From Desmodesmus armatus (Eukaryota; Chlorophyta; Chlorophyceae; Sphaeropleales; Scenedesmaceae): 64,000 nucleotides of DNA. Position numbers and translations under genes: made by a program. Location: the NCBI GenBank assembly GCA_007449985.2, contig VIIQ02000089.1, positions 62,001 through 126,000 on the forward strand, read 5' to 3'. This document shows, piece by piece, positions 59,394-64,000 of this stretch (position 1 is the first letter of the stretch; each line of letters begins with the position of its first letter). The notes under the pieces were generated by a model. That model had not been told where the DNA came from and did not search any database. It was given only the letters and a program-made list of their open reading frames with translations.

Positions 59394-61680
59394 TTAGTCC
59401 TGGGAGTTCGCGCGCTCAGGGCTGCGGTTGTCGCGGCGGTCATAGTAGTCGTCACGTGCTGGGGACCGTGCTGGAGAGCGGCTGATGGCACAACACGGGC
59501 AGCAGGCACAGCAGCAGCAGCAGGGACAGAAACGGCAAAGTTGGTCGACGGCACGTGGAGATGTAGCTGCTCCTACCAGACTATCATGGCACAAAGCGCG
59601 ACAGGGACCACACACTTACACGGACACAATCCGACCACCCAAAGCGTATGCAAGCGTTGCTGGTATTGTTGGCAGCGCTTCTAGCAAGGCATGAGCCACA
59701 TGTTCGCTCCATACGCCTCCGTAACCCTGTGGCCAGGTCTCACACCTGTCTTGCCGCCTTGCAGGGCTGGCGCTCCTGCTGCGTACTGGGCTGCGGTCAG
59801 CAGGGCTCCTGCTGCGCCTGGCTGGGCTCCTGCTGCGGCTGCGGCTGGGGCTCCTGCTGCGGCGCCTGTCCCTGCAGCAACACACCAGCACACAACCCCT
59901 GTACCATGTAGGCGTCACGCTGAGCACATGCGCGCTGGATACATGCACCACCAGGATTATCGCATGGGTGTAAGCACACTGCGCACATGCGCGGTGAATG
60001 CACACATCAGCATGAAGTCGCATGAAGAGACGCCAACCATGCATGCAGCACCAGCCATGCAACACCAACCGACACACCCGACAACTGTGCTGAGCAGCTG
60101 TTGTGCCAGTAGATGCACTTGCCTGTCACGCCTGTCATAGTCCCGGTCCCGGTCATAGTCGCGACCACCACCACGCCTGCAGCAAGCAACCATCACACAG
60201 TTGCCCAGTAGCTTGTCAGCTGTCGACCTTGGCAAGTGGTGAGCCTTGAACGTGGACAGGCAGTGCTGAAAGCATCCGTTGTACAGGATTACCACTGTCC
60301 GTGGACCGAAAGGCCCCACGTCACCCCCATGCATGCACTTCCACCAACATCAGCCATTGTGCTGGTCTGGTAGCCAAGCACAATATGCATGCATGGTGTG
60401 AAAAACGCCAGCTGCTTGGAGCCCACCTGTCACCATAGTCACGCCTGTCGTAGCCGCCTCCACCCCTGTACCTGTCACGGCCGCCATAGCCGCCGCCACC
60501 CCCACCACCATAGCCACCTGCTCGCGGGGGGGGGGGGGAAACAGCATGCACAGGTGCGCAGAGGTCAGCTTACACAAAGCTTGCTGCCGGTGTGTGCCAC
60601 AAACCAAACAGTGGGCAATTGCACGGTCTGCAGGAGCAATGCTGCAACAGCCACACAGGGTAAGCACTGCTGCAAGCCCTGCTGCAACAACCACAGAGGG
60701 TAACATCAACATGACCCTGTCCTGTGAGCCCCACCCCTGCTGCAAGCCTCACACAGCTGCCCACTCACCACGGCCCCTGAAGTCGTCAGGCCGCTTGCGT
60801 CCCTGCATGGCATAGTTGGCTTGCACCTGCATGATAAAGCAGGACAGAACACGCCAACTACATGTTGCAGTTTCCAAAATTTGCAGAGCTTGATTTCAAC
60901 TTGCTGGAGCAGTAATATGCACGAAGAGTCTGTCTCCATGGTGTCGAAGGGTGTCCTCCCCGCCTGCACCAAGACTGCCCAGGTGCCATGTGCATCTTGC
61001 TGCTACGGCATGCAAACTTGTGTGCGCTCACCTCTCTGCCCCCCAGCTGCATGCGGTCCATGCTCCTGACAGCCTCCTCTGCATCCCGCTCATCGTAGTA
61101 CTCGACAAAGCCTAAGCCCCGGGGCTCCCTATGTGCACAATGCAGGGGCAGAGATGTCAGGTGGTGGCAGGATTGCACAGCTTGGGTACAGCAAGCACCA
61201 GTTCCTAAGCTATGGAGTTGATGGTCAATAACTCCAGGACGCTGAGCTTTCCTGTGCTGGGCTGTGCTAGGGAGGGAGGGAGGGAGCCTGTGCGGTGCTG
61301 GGGCGCACCCTGTGTGGAAGTCCTTGGGCAGGTACACGTCCTTGACAGCGCCATACTTCTCTGCATAATAGCGCAGGTCGTTGGGCCTGCAACAAAACGG
61401 AACAGGGGCAGGCGTGGGCCAGCAGGGCAGGTGCAAATGCAGCTGTTCTGCTGCTGCTGCTCAGTTCAACAGGTCCAGACAGTGGGCGCAGCTTGCATAC
61501 AATGAGATGGGTGGCTGACCAGATGCACGGTTCAGCTGCGCTGTATGTGCAGCGCCTAGGCACTCACGCAATGGACTTGGGCAGGTTCCTGACCATGATG
61601 GACACCCTCCTTTCCACCTCCTCGCGCCGATAGTTGCTACGGGGAGGGGATCTGTCTCTATAACTGTCTCTGTAACTCAT
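59394..61680 (-). CDS. SC35-like SR splicing factor, 8 exons
   Basis: Nuclear pre-mRNA splicing regulator of the plant/algal SCL type. Exons on the minus strand: 61680-61568, 61386-61309, 61128-61032, 60826-60769, 60517-60427, 60176-60123, 59871-59746, 59481-59394, in phase, 234 aa. A short Arg/Ser/Tyr N-terminal extension precedes one RRM (RNP2 IMVRNLP at about 28-34, RNP1 RGLGFVEY at about 67-74), the signature of SCL proteins. Then come RKRPDDFRGRG, a glycine-tyrosine segment (GGYGGGGGGGYGG), a DYDRDRDYDRRDR block and an RS domain (SRSPSRSRSRSPARRSRSP). Intron 6 uses a GC donor (AG|GCAAGT); all others are GT-AG. The ATG context and the conserved extension support the start. It is divergently paired with the SSNA1 gene. 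Confidence 0.94.
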
Positions 61681-62042
61681 GTTGATGCCTGCCTGATTCA
61701 GGCTCTCTGCACCGCCTCTCTGCTGCTGTCTGCAGTGATAGGTGCGCAGTGGTGATAAAGTAGGTCCTACTCCGTCGACAACAACACGATAGTCACTGTC
61801 AGCGGTAGAAACTTCAATCACAGCAGCAAGCCTTCTGCAGCAGAAGCAAAGGCGAAAGTTAAACCACCTTTGGTTGGTCTTTGATTGGGTTCGACAGATG
61901 AGGATGTTCATCGACAGAGACAAAGTACAACGTCCATTTGCGTATGTTTCTGCCACACGTTTTTGGTCAAAGTCCAAACACAGCAGCACAACATCACAAC
62001 ACCACAACTGCACTTTTAGGGACATAGGATTTTCTGCTGGTG
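61681..62042. promoter_or_regulatory. Shared divergent promoter region, 362 bp
   Basis: This separates the start codons of the SR-protein gene (minus) and SSNA1 (plus). It must hold both 5' UTRs and core promoters. I see no clear TATA box. An intron in either 5' UTR cannot be excluded. Confidence 0.7.
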
Positions 62043-62870
62043 ATGGCTGCCCAGGGAGCAGCCCTTCAGAACCACAACAACGAGTAAGCATCACGATGGG
62101 ACTGTGCTGCTGGCCCTGCTGCCCTGCTGACCGATCGTCTGGCCCTGTTGCTGCTGCTCAAACCCAACACTCACGCTCCGTGCTGCTGCTTCTGTGCCTT
62201 CAGGCTTGTCAAATGTAAGTACCAATCTCTGCAACAGTTCAAGATCCATGCAGTTTGCTGCCCACCAGCCAGCATGAACACGGCCAGCACAGAGAGCCCT
62301 TGAAGCCCTTAGCCCTTGCGTGCGCTTGCGTATCTTGCTTGGCCTGGATGTGTGCCTCCGCTTGTGTTGTCTCATCACAGCAACCCAAATCAGACGTTGA
62401 ATTATGTGCAACTGGAACAAGAAAAACCCTGCACTTGCAACTTGAGCGGGGGCTGACTTGTGGCCTGGACTGTGTCTGTGTGCACCTGCAGGCATAGAGG
62501 ACTTGAGGGAGAAGCGTGAACAGATCTTAAAGCAGTTACAAGACGAAGAGAATGAGAAAGCCAAGATACAGACAGAACTTGCAGCACTCACACAGCGGCT
62601 GGCAAGGATAAATGGTCAGTGCGGGCGCTGCTTTTGATGTCAGCAATGATGTCAGCAGCACAGCACAGCTTGAAGCATGCAGCTGTGTCATGCTGTCCTG
62701 GAGCACGAGCCATGTTGAGCAGCTCAAGAAGCAGTAGATACACTTGCAGCTCCTTTTGGCGACCACTTTGATGTGCAAAAGAAACACAGCTGATGGTGCT
62801 GTGTGCTGCCCGCTGCCTGCTGCACGTTTGTTTGCGCACACAGAGAGCTTGGCAAAGAAGGTGGGACCAG

Positions 62871-62918
<48 letters not shown>

Positions 62919-63296
62919 AGCTTGTGGGCAGCTGCACAGTAGATTCAAGCAGCTTGAGTTTGGTGGTATGCGCATGCTGCAGACCAAGCATCTGCCTGCT
63001 TGGGTGTCATGGACTGGCAGTGTTGAGCGCCAGACGTTGACCCCCGCCAAGCTGTGGTTTGTCCCCTGTGCTGCTATCGGAGTCACTACATTTATACACA
63101 GGTCAGGGGTGCAACCTGACCACGGCGTTTGTGCATGGGGTTTGCGCTGCAGGTGGCCACCAAGGATGAGTATGACAAGGTCATCCAGGAAACAGAGGCG
63201 GCATACCTCAAGATTCTGGAGAGTTCGCAGACACTCCTAACAGTGCTGAAGCGTGAGAGCATCAACATCCAGAAGAAGCGCCAGGCAACCAGCTGA
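62043..63296 (+). CDS. DIP13: SSNA1/NA14 (DIP13) basal-body coiled-coil protein
   Basis: Small coiled-coil protein of centrioles, basal bodies and axonemal microtubules; human SSNA1 forms fibrils that branch or stabilise microtubules. Exons: 62043-62083, 62204-62214, 62492-62614, 62844-62860, 63153-63296. Phases agree and the product is 111 aa, the size of Chlamydomonas DIP13. Landmarks: [20 protein letters not shown] at the N-terminus, [18 protein letters not shown] in the middle, and [20 protein letters not shown] plus KRE near the C-terminus, nearly identical to the animal protein. Exons 2 and 4 are only 11 and 17 nt. Intron 4 contains a (CAGC)12 run. The presence of this gene implies the species builds, or recently built, basal bodies. 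Confidence 0.96.
62871..62918. repeat. (CAGC)12 tetranucleotide repeat
   Basis: Twelve uninterrupted CAGC units in intron 4 of the SSNA1 gene, 10 bp after the donor. Confidence 0.95.
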
Positions 63297-63651
63297 GCAG
63301 GGCCTGCGTTGCTTGCAATGCAGCCTGCAGCAGCCAGACATGCAGCCGCAGCCTGCTGAGTGGCAGCTGCTGTGGTGTCATCAGCGTTGGCAGGAGCACT
63401 GGGTGTGGTGTCAGACGTGCAATGCTGTTCCAGCAGGCCCGCTTGCTGAGCTAACTGTTGACACGAGGACGTGCACGTCGTTTGTGGTAGTGTTCTGCAG
63501 CAGTGTTGTGTGAGCCGTTTGTGCACGAATGGCCTGCACTACATGCAGCAGCACAGGCTTGCCACACTGACTGTGCTGGTGTAGCTGAATCCCAGCTTTG
63601 GTTGTGCAAGAGTTTTGTTGGCAGCCCCCTTGAGCAATGAGCCCATCATGC

Positions 63652-63666
63652 TGTAAATGTATGTAA
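63652..63666 (+). terminator. Poly(A) signals of SSNA1 gene
   Basis: Two TGTAA motifs at 63652-63656 and 63662-63666, about 360 nt after the stop codon. TGTAA is the usual chlorophyte poly(A) signal. Confidence 0.55.
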
Positions 63667-64000
63667 GAATCCGTGCCATGATATGCACAGCGATGAGAGC
63701 CAGGCGCATCAACGTGGACAGACCTTGCATCGCCCTTGCTGCCACAATCATTATGCTTATACCCTGCCTTATACCCTGCCTTAGGTACGTGGCACCGCTA
63801 GAACGAACACTTTGTCAGCTGATTACAACAGTGGCAGCCTACGGCGAATCTCCTTCTTCTTCTCTGTTCAGGAGTGTTGTGGCCGTACTGTACTAACTTC
63901 AGACCACACTTGCAAATGCATGCCTGCCGAGATCACTGATCTATCATACGTTATAGTACAGAAGAAATTTTTAAATCATATCATTCATAGCAACGTTGGC
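63667..64000. other. Nothing recognised
   Basis: Sequence after the SSNA1 gene with no supported feature. TTATACCCTGCC is repeated at 63757 and 63769. Confidence 0.4.

Overview
This is nuclear DNA of a green alga, most likely Chlorophyceae. Genes are split by many GT-AG introns. CAG/CTG, TG and long C or G runs are common, and TGTAA-type poly(A) signals can be found. Gene content also fits: a chloroplast-type [FeFe]-hydrogenase, a basal-body protein (SSNA1/DIP13) and an SC35-like SR splicing factor. A volvocalean such as Haematococcus is possible, but the sequence alone does not settle it.

Layout. 0-2.9 kb: a LINE remnant (minus) and repeats. 2.9-7.8 kb: a satellite of about 370-bp units. 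8.5-15.2 kb (minus): a GYF-PIN protein of the SWT1 RNA-endonuclease family, with the satellite directly 3' of it. 16.0-22.1 kb and 36.8-43.3 kb: two direct, diverged copies of a 6-kb repeat, each carrying a minus-strand gene for a protein with an acidic tail. 22.5-34.6 kb (minus): one large glycosyltransferase gene with two GT2 domains. Most of its exons have extra tandem copies, many of them visibly broken, and a 5'-truncated LINE sits in one intron. 43.3-47.5 kb: mostly unassigned. 47.5-51.4 kb: satellite units again, interrupted by a 2.15-kb insert with a tyrosine-recombinase-like C-terminus, flanked by 17-bp direct repeats and ending in a ladder of GATACG/CGTATC half-sites. 51.5-52.2 kb: hypothetical ORFs and a 27-CTG tract.

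53.3-56.8 kb (plus): HydA, reconstructed as 9 exons and 437 aa with all H-cluster motifs. 59.4-61.7 kb (minus): SC35-like SR protein, 8 exons, 234 aa. 62.0-63.3 kb (plus): SSNA1/DIP13, 5 exons including an 11-nt and a 17-nt exon, 111 aa. The last two genes are head to head over 362 bp.

The recurring theme is local tandem duplication that copies exons and splice sites inside introns, followed by decay of the extra copies. It is clear in the glycosyltransferase gene and visible in HydA. No rRNA, tRNA or CRISPR was found.
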